A program made the position numbers and the translations under genes. Below are positions 1 to 7,797 of a stretch of 64,000 nucleotides of DNA, one piece after another; position 1 is the stretch's first letter, and each line of letters begins with the position of its first letter. The notes under the pieces were generated by a model that searched no databases, was not told the DNA's origin, and worked only from the letters and a program-made list of their open reading frames with translations. Origin of the DNA: an uncultured Pseudoteredinibacter sp. (GTDB lineage: Bacteria > Pseudomonadota > Gammaproteobacteria > Pseudomonadales > Cellvibrionaceae); NCBI RefSeq assembly GCF_947502065.1, contig NZ_CANMYE010000003.1:186001-250000 (forward strand). The letters are read 5' to 3'.

Positions 1-474
1 TACCGTGATACTGCCATCTAGGCTGTTGTTTTGCTCAGCATCGCCATTACCGCTAAAGTTACGTTTGCCAATCAAATCGGTAAGCAGGCTGAGATTTGCC
101 GCCGACACATTGCTGCCCAAGATAGTACCCACACCACCCTGAGCCTCTTGAATATCGATGGTGTTTTCCTTTTTGGTTACCAAGCTAGATGATTTTGTTG
201 AAGTCGTCCGTTCAGACAAAATGATCTCGATAATGTCACCAATACGGTGGGCCTTACGATCGCTATATAGTGCCAAGCCGACGCCTTCACGATACAAAGA
301 GCCAGAAGTGGGGGTTGGTAAAGGCGCTGGTACATCGTGAGCAGGCGCAAAGGCAGCCGCACCTGGCTCCGCTGGCGCTTGAATAACACAGGCTGCCAAT
401 GAGCCGCACAATAAGGCCACAGCGCTGAAGCGGAAAACTTTATTTACATTGAGCAATTTCATTGGCTTAACCAT
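1..474 (-). CDS. flgH: Flagellar L-ring protein FlgH, 3' part outside window
   Basis: FlgH is the outer-membrane lipoprotein that forms the L-ring bushing around the flagellar rod. The frame is open from the start codon to the window edge, giving 158 codons; the C-terminal part is cut off. A lipoprotein signal ends in S-L-A-A-C (Cys29 if the first ATG is used). It is followed by a Pro/Ala-rich linker and the family core G-S-L-Y, then D-R-K-A-H-R-I-G-D-I-I. The start is 8 nt after the flgG stop, so the gene is the next member of the flgF-G-H operon. A second in-frame ATG at 462 is equally possible, and neither has a clear ribosome binding site. Confidence 0.93.
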   Translation of the reverse strand, partial: MVKPMKLLNVNKVFRFSAVALLCGSLAACVIQAPAEPGAAAFAPAHDVPAPLPTPTSGSLYREGVGLALYSDRKAHRIGDIIEIILSERTTSTKSSSLVTKKENTIDIQEAQGGVGTILGSNVSAANLSLLTDLIGKRNFSGNGDAEQNNSLDGSITV

Positions 475-482
475 TATTCAAA

Positions 483-1268
483 TTAAATATTCTGAGAAAC
501 GAACTGCAGCATTTGATCGGCAGTAGATACCACTTTTGAGTTCATTTCATAGACTCGCTGAGTGGTAATCATATTGACCATCTCTTCAACAATATCGACA
601 TTGGAATTCTCCAAAGCACCTTGCTGTAAAGAGCCCATACCGTTTTGCCCAGGAATCGAATTAATCGGATCACCACTGGCGGCCGTTTGGTAATACATAT
701 TGCTACCAATGGCCTGCAAACCTGCTGGGTTAACAAAATCTACAAGCTGAATATTCCCTAACTGCTGGCCGGTAACCTGGCCATCGGTATAAGCGGTAAC
801 GACACCATCAGTGCCAATCGTTACTCGATTGGTTCCCTCTGGAATAGTAATGGCAGGTTCAAGTAGCAAGCCGTTTACATCGGTTACTTGGCCGTCGCGA
901 TTAAGACTGAATTGGCCATTACGGGTGTATGCAATATCCCCATTGGGCTGAACTATCTGAAAGAAGCCTCGACCATTGATAGCGACATCTAAGGTTTGAT
1001 CCGTCACTTGCATACTACCAACGGTAAACTCTTTACTGGTTCCGGCCACACGCACACCAGCTCCAAGCTGCAAACCCGAAGGTAGCTGGGTATCTACCGT
1101 AGACTGACCACCAGGTTGGCGCTGAATCTGATACATCAAATCTTCAAATACCGCTCGGTCACGTTTAAAACCAACGGTTGAAGCGTTTGACAGGTTATTT
1201 GAAATGGTTGTTAGCTGCTTATCTTGTGCGGCCAAACCGGTTTTACTGACATAAAGCGCTGCGTGCAT
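483..1268 (-). CDS. flgG: Flagellar distal rod protein FlgG
   Basis: FlgG builds the distal rod that crosses the periplasm and joins the hook. The 261-residue length matches the family. The N-terminus carries the axial-protein signature (ISNNLSNASTVGFKRDRA, about residues 22-39). The centre has the rod/hook core DVAINGRGFFQI, and the C-terminus has LENSNVDIVEEMVNMITTQR, the coiled-coil end shared by rod and hook proteins. It lies 55 bp downstream of flgF and 8 bp upstream of flgH, all on the minus strand, and is probably transcribed from the sigma-54-type promoter ahead of flgF. Confidence 0.98.
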   Translation of the reverse strand: MHAALYVSKTGLAAQDKQLTTISNNLSNASTVGFKRDRAVFEDLMYQIQRQPGGQSTVDTQLPSGLQLGAGVRVAGTSKEFTVGSMQVTDQTLDVAINGRGFFQIVQPNGDIAYTRNGQFSLNRDGQVTDVNGLLLEPAITIPEGTNRVTIGTDGVVTAYTDGQVTGQQLGNIQLVDFVNPAGLQAIGSNMYYQTAASGDPINSIPGQNGMGSLQQGALENSNVDIVEEMVNMITTQRVYEMNSKVVSTADQMLQFVSQNI

Positions 1269-1323
1269 ATCGTTACCTTTTTCCTATTGCCTATTAGCTA
1301 AAGGCAATGCCGTACAAATTTGA

Positions 1324-2079
1324 TTAAGAGCTCTGCAACAATCGCGCAGAAGCTTCTGAATTTTCTTTGACAGTTTTCATCATTTTCACCTGCACTTCGT
1401 ACTGTCTTGCCAGGCTTAGAAGATCTGTAAACTCTTCAACGGGATTTACATTGCTTGCTTCTATATATCCCGACTGTAAACGCAGGTTTACGTCGGCATC
1501 ACGTGTGGCACCATCAAGGCCACCTTCGCGCAAGCGAACTAAGCCATCTTCAAACTTCTCAAGTTCCTGATGATCAATGCTAACCATCTTGATGCGATCG
1601 ATCTGAACCGGCTGATCGACACCCTGCCCTAACAGCACAGCTGAAATCGTGCCGTCGGAAGCAATTTCAATTTTTTCCGCCGGCGGAATCGCAATAAAAC
1701 CACCATCACCCAACACTGGATGACCCGAGCTATTGCGTAAAATGCCGTTGATATCGATGCTAAGCGCACCATCGCGACTGTAGGCTTCGGTGCCATCTGG
1801 CGCACTGATGGCAAAAAAACCTTCGCCATTCATAGCGATATCGAGTTCGCGACCGGTATAGTCAATGGGACCGGGACGAAAGTCTGTTCCTGGGTTTTCG
1901 GTAAGAGAAAACACTCGACTGGGGTGACCTTCGCCGTAATAAACGGCCATGCTACGAGCTTGGGTGAAATCGGCACGAAAACCTTGTGTATTGGCATTAG
2001 CCAAGTTATTGGCGTGATTACTCTGTGCCAACATATTGTTCTTGGCGCCGCTCATGGCCGTAAAAAGGGCTCTATCCAT
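1324..2079 (-). CDS. flgF: Flagellar proximal rod protein FlgF
   Basis: FlgF is a component of the proximal rod, exported by the flagellar type III system. It has 251 residues, the usual size. It shares the axial-protein N-terminal motif (NHANNLANANTQGFRADF, about residues 21-38), the central DIAMNGEGFFAI motif and the C-terminal VNPVEEFTDLLSLARQYEVQ helix. It is the first gene of a likely flgF-G-H transcription unit: 282 bp separate it from flgE, with a terminator at the flgE end and a sigma-54-type promoter about 105 bp upstream of its start. Confidence 0.97.
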   Translation of the reverse strand: MDRALFTAMSGAKNNMLAQSNHANNLANANTQGFRADFTQARSMAVYYGEGHPSRVFSLTENPGTDFRPGPIDYTGRELDIAMNGEGFFAISAPDGTEAYSRDGALSIDINGILRNSSGHPVLGDGGFIAIPPAEKIEIASDGTISAVLLGQGVDQPVQIDRIKMVSIDHQELEKFEDGLVRLREGGLDGATRDADVNLRLQSGYIEASNVNPVEEFTDLLSLARQYEVQVKMMKTVKENSEASARLLQSS

Positions 2080-2182
2080 TGCTATATCTCTGCTCTAGGG
2101 CATTTCTCGAAATCTTTGGCCGGCAATTACAAGCGTCACACAATCGACACTATCGCCGCATTTTTTCATTCAAGAAGTTAAT

Positions 2183-2198
2183 TGCAATATGGATGCCA
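2183..2198 (-). promoter_or_regulatory. Sigma-54-type promoter for flgF
   Basis: Read on the minus strand the site is TGGCATC-CATA-TTGCA. It has the invariant GG and GC ten bases apart and fits the sigma-54 consensus TGGCACG-N4-TTGCW well. It lies about 105 bp upstream of the flgF start, after the flgE terminator. In polar-flagellated gammaproteobacteria rod and hook genes are commonly RpoN-dependent, so the match has context support. The start site would be near 2172. Confidence 0.75.
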
Positions 2199-2315
2199 GA
2201 ATTCTCCACGCTAGAATAAGCAGGAAAAAACCTATGAAATTCAAAGGGATAAAGAGCTACGCCGCAGGCATTTTTAAATTAGACTGCTAAGAAGAATGGA
2301 TATATAGACAAGGAG

Positions 2316-2353
2316 AAAAACAGCGGCAAAGCCCCTAGGCAAAGCATTGCCGC
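2316..2353 (-). terminator. Rho-independent terminator after flgE
   Basis: On the minus strand the arms GCGGCAA and TTGCCGC form a stem, and a run of five T follows a few bases later. It begins 9 bp beyond the flgE stop codon. It separates flgBCDE from flgFGH as two transcription units. Confidence 0.65.
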
Positions 2354-2361
2354 CGCTACCT

Positions 2362-4812
2362 TTAACGTAGATTAATAATGGTCTGGGTGGTTTGGTTGGC
2401 CGTTTCAATGGTTTTAGCGTTTGCCTGATAGTTACGCTGGGCAATAATTAAATCCACTAATTCGGTCGATAAGTCCACATTCGAGTCTTCTAGCGCCGAG
2501 GCCTTAATGGAACCAAGACCACCACTTTTCGGAGAGGCGATACTCGGTACACCAGAATCAAAACTCTCTGCCCACATGGTATTACCCTGTGGCTGCAAGC
2601 CCTGATTATTAGTAAAGTTAGCCATCGCAACCTGCCCTAAGGCTTCTGATTCTTGGTTGCTGAATTGCGCAAAAATAATACCCTCATCACTGATAGTCAC
2701 GCCGGTCAAACGACCTGTGGCAAAACCATCCTGATCTACAGACTTCACGGTGAATTTGTCGCCAAACTGGCTGGACTCACTCATATCAATGGTGAAGTTA
2801 GAGGTGGTCGAAGGCTTTGGCACTGGCGCTACCCCACCCTCTAGTACCGGTAAAGGCTTCAATGTACCGAGCTCCTGCCCCTGTGCGTCTAAGGGAGTCC
2901 AGTTGGAAATCAAAACGTCATCTGACAAGGCTGAGTTAAAATCACCATTCTCTTTGAAATGCAAATCGAATTCCGCACGAGTCGCCAGTTTATTATCAGG
3001 CGCCGCCAAAGAAGTATCCGGATCACCAACGTCTTTACCATCAATAGTAACGACCATTTTCCAGTGGTTTGGAGAACTGCCCGCCACTGCTGGGTCATAG
3101 TCCTGCTTGATAAAGTACTGGTTCATGGTGTGGGCGTTGCCCAAGCTATCAAAAACTTTAACCGCTGTTGTATGGTTATAGCTATCCGGGTCATTAGGAT
3201 CAAAGGGGTTCAGCACAACCTCTTCAAAACTATTAGCATTAAATGGCTGGAACAAACCCAAGGCTGGAGGATTTAAGTTATCGACGGAATAACCATCTTC
3301 CAATTGGATGTCGATATTACCGCCCACAACAATTGAATTACCGGCCGCATTGGTTGCGGTAGCGATGGCAAGTCCACCGGCAGAATCAATTTCTAAAATT
3401 TGCTCTGGTGCATCTTCATTACCAATGACCTGAATGGACGTCTCATCGTCACCTGCCGTTAAGGCGAATTTTAAATCATGTCCTATGCTGGATTTAATCA
3501 CCAGATCGCCAGCATCCATCTCAGCTGAAATACCGGAAAGCGAAGTATCGCTAAGATTATTAATCTGGGTCGCTAAACCTTCAAGGTCATCAGCATTTAG
3601 CGCAACACCATTTAACTCCAGTACCATATTGCCATTGGGGTTGTTAAAGTTGGTTGCCGTAATTTTAGCCTCTGTTGACGCCTTTGCCGTTACCCCGGCC
3701 AAAGCATTCAATTCTGCTGAGGTCGCTGCGGCGGTCGCACCCTGGGTACTTTGATAGGTGATTGTGCTGCCATCCGGCCCAGTTACATCAATGGACTGTT
3801 CTGGATAACCATTGTTTACTGCCGGCGTGCCGGAGTTATCCGTAAGCGGCAAGGTTAAACCCAGCTGGCCAACATTACCGTTACCATTATCAATAGTAAC
3901 CTGCGATGGATCGCCGTCTCGTAGCGCTCTAAACTCGATATGGAAGTTACCGCCACCGTCGTTAACGGCTACCGCCTGCACATCGATAGCGGTTTGTGGT
4001 AAATCAGGAGAAGAGATTTGAGCATTAATAACATTCACTAAAGTGCGAACATCATTGTAATTATTAACGTTGTTTGGCAAACCTGCAGCGGAATTCAGAT
4101 TAATGCTAACGGTACCATTATTACCGGAGTCGGCATTCGCCAAGGTGATATCGAAAGTCACATTATCGGTAGAGAAATCAAAACCACCACCAGGGAAGGC
4201 AGTACTGGCACCATCAGCCTGAGTTCGAGTCGGATTGCTTATACCCACTTGGGTAACCGCAACCGAATTGCCATCTGTTGAGAACTTTTTACCAATTCGC
4301 TCCAGCACCGGCTCATTTGCATCTAAGTTAACAGAGGAGTCTACAGAGCTTGTTTGTTGCGGTTGCTGCAAGCTTGCATCAATTTGCAAATTGCCCAAAA
4401 TACCATTGGGTTTGCCGGTCTCATCAACATCAAAACCCTGCAACTTTGCTCCAGTATTACTGATAATATAACCTTCATTATCCAAGCCAAAGGTGCCTGC
4501 ACGGGTATATAGCTGCTCGCCACCTTGATTAACAACAAAGAAACCATCACCACTAATCGCCATATCTAATACGTTGGAGGTCTCGTTAATACTCCCTTGG
4601 TTAAACTGCTGGGCGGCCGCCTGCAAACCCACACCTGAACCAGGACGATTCAAAGCTGAACCGAAAAGCTGATTGGAGTAAACATCCCCAAATTCCGCAC
4701 GGGAGTTTTTAAAGCCAACGGTACTGGCATTGGCAATGTTATTACCAGTGATCGACAAATCAGAGTTTGCCGCACGAATACCACTTAAACCTATATTGAA
4801 TGACGATGACAT
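2362..4812 (-). CDS. flgE: Flagellar hook protein FlgE, unusually long
   Basis: FlgE polymerises into the flagellar hook. The N-terminus (GLSGIRAANSDLSITGNNIA, about residues 9-28) and the C-terminus (LEDSNVDLSTELVDLIIAQR, then NYQANAKTIETANQT) are the conserved D0 regions that pack in the hook core. At 816 residues the protein is about twice the length of enterobacterial FlgE (around 400). The extra length lies in the middle, roughly residues 160-640, a Asn/Gly/Asp/Thr-rich, low-Cys region typical of surface-exposed hook domains. The start has a good ribosome binding site (AGGAG, 6 bp upstream). It follows flgD after a 175-bp spacer rich in hairpins. Confidence 0.96.
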   Translation of the reverse strand: MSSSFNIGLSGIRAANSDLSITGNNIANASTVGFKNSRAEFGDVYSNQLFGSALNRPGSGVGLQAAAQQFNQGSINETSNVLDMAISGDGFFVVNQGGEQLYTRAGTFGLDNEGYIISNTGAKLQGFDVDETGKPNGILGNLQIDASLQQPQQTSSVDSSVNLDANEPVLERIGKKFSTDGNSVAVTQVGISNPTRTQADGASTAFPGGGFDFSTDNVTFDITLANADSGNNGTVSINLNSAAGLPNNVNNYNDVRTLVNVINAQISSPDLPQTAIDVQAVAVNDGGGNFHIEFRALRDGDPSQVTIDNGNGNVGQLGLTLPLTDNSGTPAVNNGYPEQSIDVTGPDGSTITYQSTQGATAAATSAELNALAGVTAKASTEAKITATNFNNPNGNMVLELNGVALNADDLEGLATQINNLSDTSLSGISAEMDAGDLVIKSSIGHDLKFALTAGDDETSIQVIGNEDAPEQILEIDSAGGLAIATATNAAGNSIVVGGNIDIQLEDGYSVDNLNPPALGLFQPFNANSFEEVVLNPFDPNDPDSYNHTTAVKVFDSLGNAHTMNQYFIKQDYDPAVAGSSPNHWKMVVTIDGKDVGDPDTSLAAPDNKLATRAEFDLHFKENGDFNSALSDDVLISNWTPLDAQGQELGTLKPLPVLEGGVAPVPKPSTTSNFTIDMSESSQFGDKFTVKSVDQDGFATGRLTGVTISDEGIIFAQFSNQESEALGQVAMANFTNNQGLQPQGNTMWAESFDSGVPSIASPKSGGLGSIKASALEDSNVDLSTELVDLIIAQRNYQANAKTIETANQTTQTIINLR

Positions 4813-4830
4813 AATCTACTCCTGATTTTA

Positions 4831-4980
4831 AGTAGAGGCCTTCCTCTACTCGCCGCGGGACACTTATTGCCGCTGCGGCAAATTTTTTACTAAAAAATTT
4901 TATACCTACTGCGCTACACGATTACTGCTTTAGTGCTGCCCAGCTGTTTAGCACTCTTGTTAAATACGATTCAAAAATCG
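4831..4980 (-). other. Cluster of four hairpins in the flgD-flgE spacer
   Basis: Four inverted repeats lie between flgD and flgE. CGATT/AATCG is at 4967-4980. An AT-only stem of 9 bp is at 4880-4900. GCCGC/GCGGC, extended to 7 bp, is at 4867-4881. AGTAGAGG/CCTCTACT, an 8-bp perfect stem with a 4-base loop, is at 4831-4850. The last ends 18 bases before the flgE start, just ahead of its ribosome binding site. None is followed on the minus strand by a clear T run, so they look more like mRNA leader structures than terminators. Confidence 0.6.
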
Positions 4981-4987
4981 TGCCCAA

Positions 4988-5725
4988 TTAGTAATTGAAT
5001 TGCTCAACTTGATCAAACCCAACTGATCCCATACCCTTCAGATTCAGAGTAAGCTGGCTATTTGCTCCCATAGTGACACTGCTAACTTGTGCACTTAAAG
5101 AAGTATCAAATTGCTCGCTATTCCCACCACTGCTGCCAGCCACTCTAAAGCCGTATTCACCTGGAATTACGGTTTCGTTTTCCGATTGCCAATCCAATAG
5201 CTGTCCATTAAGTTCTAACTGCTTACCATCCCAACGGAAATTGTGCTCACCCGCCGGCAAGCTACCCAATGGAATTTGATCAACCGTTGCGCCCGCCTCA
5301 TTACTAACAGTAAGGAAAACATCACTCGCCGCGTTTTGCATTTTGACCACACCAGACACAACACCACTAGGCGGCAACTGAGTTTCACTGGCCGGTACTG
5401 TGACATAACGGCCCACCAGCGAAGACGCTTGCAAGGCTTGATTCGATTGAAAGTTGGATTGAAAAGTATCAAAGCTGGTATTTAAGTTATCCAAGGATTC
5501 AACGCTACTAAACTGAGCCAGCTGAGCTACAAACTCACCGTTTTCAGTAGGGTTTAAGGGGCTTTGGTTTTTCAACTGGGCAACCATCAACTCTAAGAAA
5601 GCATCTTTGCCCAACTCATTATCGGCCTCTTTAGTGCCACCGGACTGAGCTGCCTGAGTCCCATTGCCTTGAATCAAGCCGCTGAGATAAGGATTGTCTT
5701 GAATACTGCCGTTCACCGTACTCAT
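4988..5725 (-). CDS. flgD: Flagellar hook-capping protein FlgD
   Basis: FlgD is the scaffold that sits at the tip of the growing hook and guides FlgE assembly. The 245-residue protein has the conserved N-terminal block FLELMVAQLKNQSPLNP (about residues 43-59), followed by EFVAQLAQFSSVESLDNLN. The C-terminal half is a FlgD Ig-like/tudor domain containing GEYGFRVAGSSGG. It lies between flgC (32 bp upstream) and flgE in the expected flgBCDE order. Confidence 0.97.
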   Translation of the reverse strand: MSTVNGSIQDNPYLSGLIQGNGTQAAQSGGTKEADNELGKDAFLELMVAQLKNQSPLNPTENGEFVAQLAQFSSVESLDNLNTSFDTFQSNFQSNQALQASSLVGRYVTVPASETQLPPSGVVSGVVKMQNAASDVFLTVSNEAGATVDQIPLGSLPAGEHNFRWDGKQLELNGQLLDWQSENETVIPGEYGFRVAGSSGGNSEQFDTSLSAQVSSVTMGANSQLTLNLKGMGSVGFDQVEQFNY

Positions 5726-5757
5726 GTTAATTTCCTGCTATAAAACTTAGAGTTAAA

Positions 5758-6198
5758 TTACTGGCCGAGGGTTAAGACGCGCTGAACCATTTGCTTAGCT
5801 GAATTCATCACTTCGACATTGACTTGAAACGAACGCGAAGCTGAAATCATATTACTCATCTCTTCAACGACATTAACGTTGGGGTAATACACATAACCTT
5901 CCTCATCAGATTCAGGGTGGTGAGGTTCATAACGGCGTTGCAATGGAGCATCGCTTTCTACTACACCTAGCACCTGCACACCCGCCGCTGCCGGCAAGCC
6001 GTCGTCCAAGGTGTCAAAATCTACATTCATGGCATCGCGATGAGCCGCAGCAAAGACTGGATGACGACCGCGATAAACCTGATCAATACTCGAACTCGCT
6101 GACTGCGCATTGGCAAGGTTACTGGCGGTAGTGTTTAAGCGAACACTCTGGGCGTTCATGCCGGAACCAGAAATGTTAAATACATTGTTTAGAGACAT
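5758..6198 (-). CDS. flgC: Flagellar proximal rod protein FlgC
   Basis: FlgC is a proximal rod subunit. It has 146 residues, near the family norm of about 135-150. The N-terminus contains ISGSGMNAQSVRLNTTASNL, the rod-protein signature. The C-terminus contains YPNVNVVEEMSNMISASRSF, diagnostic for FlgC. The gene starts 11 bp after flgB and precedes flgD. Confidence 0.97.
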   Translation of the reverse strand: MSLNNVFNISGSGMNAQSVRLNTTASNLANAQSASSSIDQVYRGRHPVFAAAHRDAMNVDFDTLDDGLPAAAGVQVLGVVESDAPLQRRYEPHHPESDEEGYVYYPNVNVVEEMSNMISASRSFQVNVEVMNSAKQMVQRVLTLGQ

Positions 6199-6209
6199 GA
6201 TACTTCCCC

Positions 6210-6614
6210 TTACTCGCCACGGATGGCCGTCATCAGGCCTTTAAATTTGCTGTTTAAAAAGGTGAAACTACTTTGAAAGGCCAAAGAATTTTCCATATAT
6301 TTAGCGTGCTCCACATGCGCCTCAACAGTATTACCATCAACTGAGGGGGCTAATGGGTTGCGATACATCAGCTCTTCTTCAGTGAATAAAGTCGCGCCGC
6401 CAGGGCGATGCATGTCATTATTCACATTCATTTCCAATCCACGACTTTGCAGCTGCTGCTGGTTTTGCAACATCGATTGGAAATCAAGATCTCTGGCCTT
6501 GTAGTTAGGGGTATCAGCATTGGCTAGGTTTTCAGCAATGACTTCTGCTCGCTGAGCGCGAATGCGAAGGGCCGAATCATGAATTCCTAAAGCGTTCTGA
6601 AAACTAATAGCCAC
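6210..6614 (-). CDS. flgB: Flagellar proximal rod protein FlgB
   Basis: FlgB is the proximal rod subunit nearest the MS ring and export gate. I chose the GTG at 6614 because AGGAG lies 7 bases before it and the product (134 residues, starting V-A-I-S-F-Q-N-A-L-G) matches family length. A longer in-frame reading to 6680 would run over the sigma-54 site. The protein has AEVIAENLANADTPNYKARD (about residues 23-42), the FlgB hallmark. It is the first gene of flgBCDE. Confidence 0.95.
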   Translation of the reverse strand: MAISFQNALGIHDSALRIRAQRAEVIAENLANADTPNYKARDLDFQSMLQNQQQLQSRGLEMNVNNDMHRPGGATLFTEEELMYRNPLAPSVDGNTVEAHVEHAKYMENSLAFQSSFTFLNSKFKGLMTAIRGE

Positions 6615-6663
6615 GATAGATCTCCTGCTAAATAAGTTGTCCAATGGACGTTGCGTTAAACAA

Positions 6664-6679
6664 AGCAAGAGCTGGGCCA
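6664..6679 (-). promoter_or_regulatory. Sigma-54-type promoter for flgBCDE
   Basis: The minus strand reads TGGCCCA-GCTC-TTGCT, with GG and GC in the required ten-base spacing. Predicted transcription start is near 6653, about 40 bp before the flgB GTG. This supports the shorter flgB start and an RpoN-dependent hook-basal-body operon. Confidence 0.7.
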
Positions 6680-6775
6680 AAACAAAATAAAAATCTTAAC
6701 CCATTGATTTATATAGGCTTTACTGAAATAACCACGCTATAAGAAAAACAAGATGGATAAACTGGAACAGCGCAA

Positions 6776-6840
6776 GGAGGCAAAGCGGCAAGCCATTGCC
6801 TCCGCTTTATCGTGAGAGGTATAAGCCTCTATTGAGGCTT
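6776..6840. repeat. Two inverted repeats downstream of cheR
   Basis: GGAGGCAA and TTGCCTCC form an 8-bp perfect stem at 6776-6803. AAGCCTC and GAGGCTT form a 7-bp stem with a four-base loop at 6823-6840. They lie between the cheR stop and the flgB promoter and may end cheV-cheR transcription. No good T run follows on the minus strand, so a terminator role is tentative. Confidence 0.45.
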
Positions 6841-6870
6841 TAAAAAATGAGCAGGGAATCGATCGGTTTA

Positions 6871-7716
6871 TTAGACGCTCAGGGGCTTAGCTACATAGCA
6901 GATGCCAGGGCGGCAATTTATCATCTCATAGTAATCCTCTACCCCGCTGATACCTTCAGAGGCCCCCAAGAACAAAGTTCCAGAAGGGTTCAGGCAGGCG
7001 TGCAGGCGACGTAAAATATCCTGTTTCAATTCTTGATCAAAATAAATCAGCACATTTCGGCAAAAGATAATATCGAATTTACCCAAACCGCCGTAGCTAC
7101 TCATTAAGTTAAGCGTTTGAAAACTAACTCGGCGACGAATATCACCATTGACCTGCCATGAGTCCTCACCCTGCTGAGTGAAGTATCGGTCTTTATATAC
7201 CGGGCTTAAGCCTCGTGCCATGGCTAAGCCATCATATTTAGCGCTCGCAGCTTGATCTAGCATCGTGGGTGAAATATCGCTAGCAACAATCTCTACAGGC
7301 ATTTGTAATGCTGGGGTTTCCTCGACCGTCATACTGATCGAATAGGCTTCCTGCCCTGAAGATGCCGCTGCCGACCAGATTCTAATGCGCCCTCGTGTGG
7401 CCATCTTGCGAGCCTGAACCTCTAGCAACAAACTGTCTTTTAGCAGCTCAAATGGATAGCTATCGCGCAACCAGTAGGTTTCATTAGTAGTCATTGCATC
7501 AACCACTTCGAGCCTAAGCTGCGGTGACAAGCTTGCCCTACTAATTAACTCTGAAAGGCTAGACAACTTATTGTGTTCGAGAATTTGCTTAACTCTCGTC
7601 TGCACCAAATATTGCTTGTTTTCAGCAAGGTGAATACCGCACTCGGTTTTCAGAAACTGCCTGAACCGTTCAAATTCGATCGCTTCTTCTGGTGCTATTG
7701 CCAATGCTACTTCCAT
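6871..7716 (-). CDS. cheR: Chemotaxis protein methyltransferase CheR
   Basis: CheR uses S-adenosylmethionine to methylate glutamates on chemoreceptors, which drives adaptation. The start at 7716 (MEVALAIAPEEA) is preferred because an AGGG lies 9 bp upstream; a longer reading from 7743 lacks a site. The 281-residue product has the helical N-terminal CheR domain, MTTNETYWLRD (about residues 75-85), the SAM-binding loop RIWSAAASSGQEAYS, and FDIIFCRNVLIYFD near residue 215. It lies 81 bp downstream of cheV and is probably cotranscribed. Confidence 0.95.
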   Translation of the reverse strand: MEVALAIAPEEAIEFERFRQFLKTECGIHLAENKQYLVQTRVKQILEHNKLSSLSELISRASLSPQLRLEVVDAMTTNETYWLRDSYPFELLKDSLLLEVQARKMATRGRIRIWSAAASSGQEAYSISMTVEETPALQMPVEIVASDISPTMLDQAASAKYDGLAMARGLSPVYKDRYFTQQGEDSWQVNGDIRRRVSFQTLNLMSSYGGLGKFDIIFCRNVLIYFDQELKQDILRRLHACLNPSGTLFLGASEGISGVEDYYEMINCRPGICYVAKPLSV

Positions 7717-7797
7717 CCCTATAAACCCTATGACTGCCGGCATCTTTGGCCATGCTCACAGAGCTCCGTATCACAGAGCTCTGAATTAGAAGGCCAA

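Noticed and set aside
2750..3100. Plus-strand ORF inside flgE
   Set aside because: Shadow in the flgE variable region; composition follows the antisense strand.
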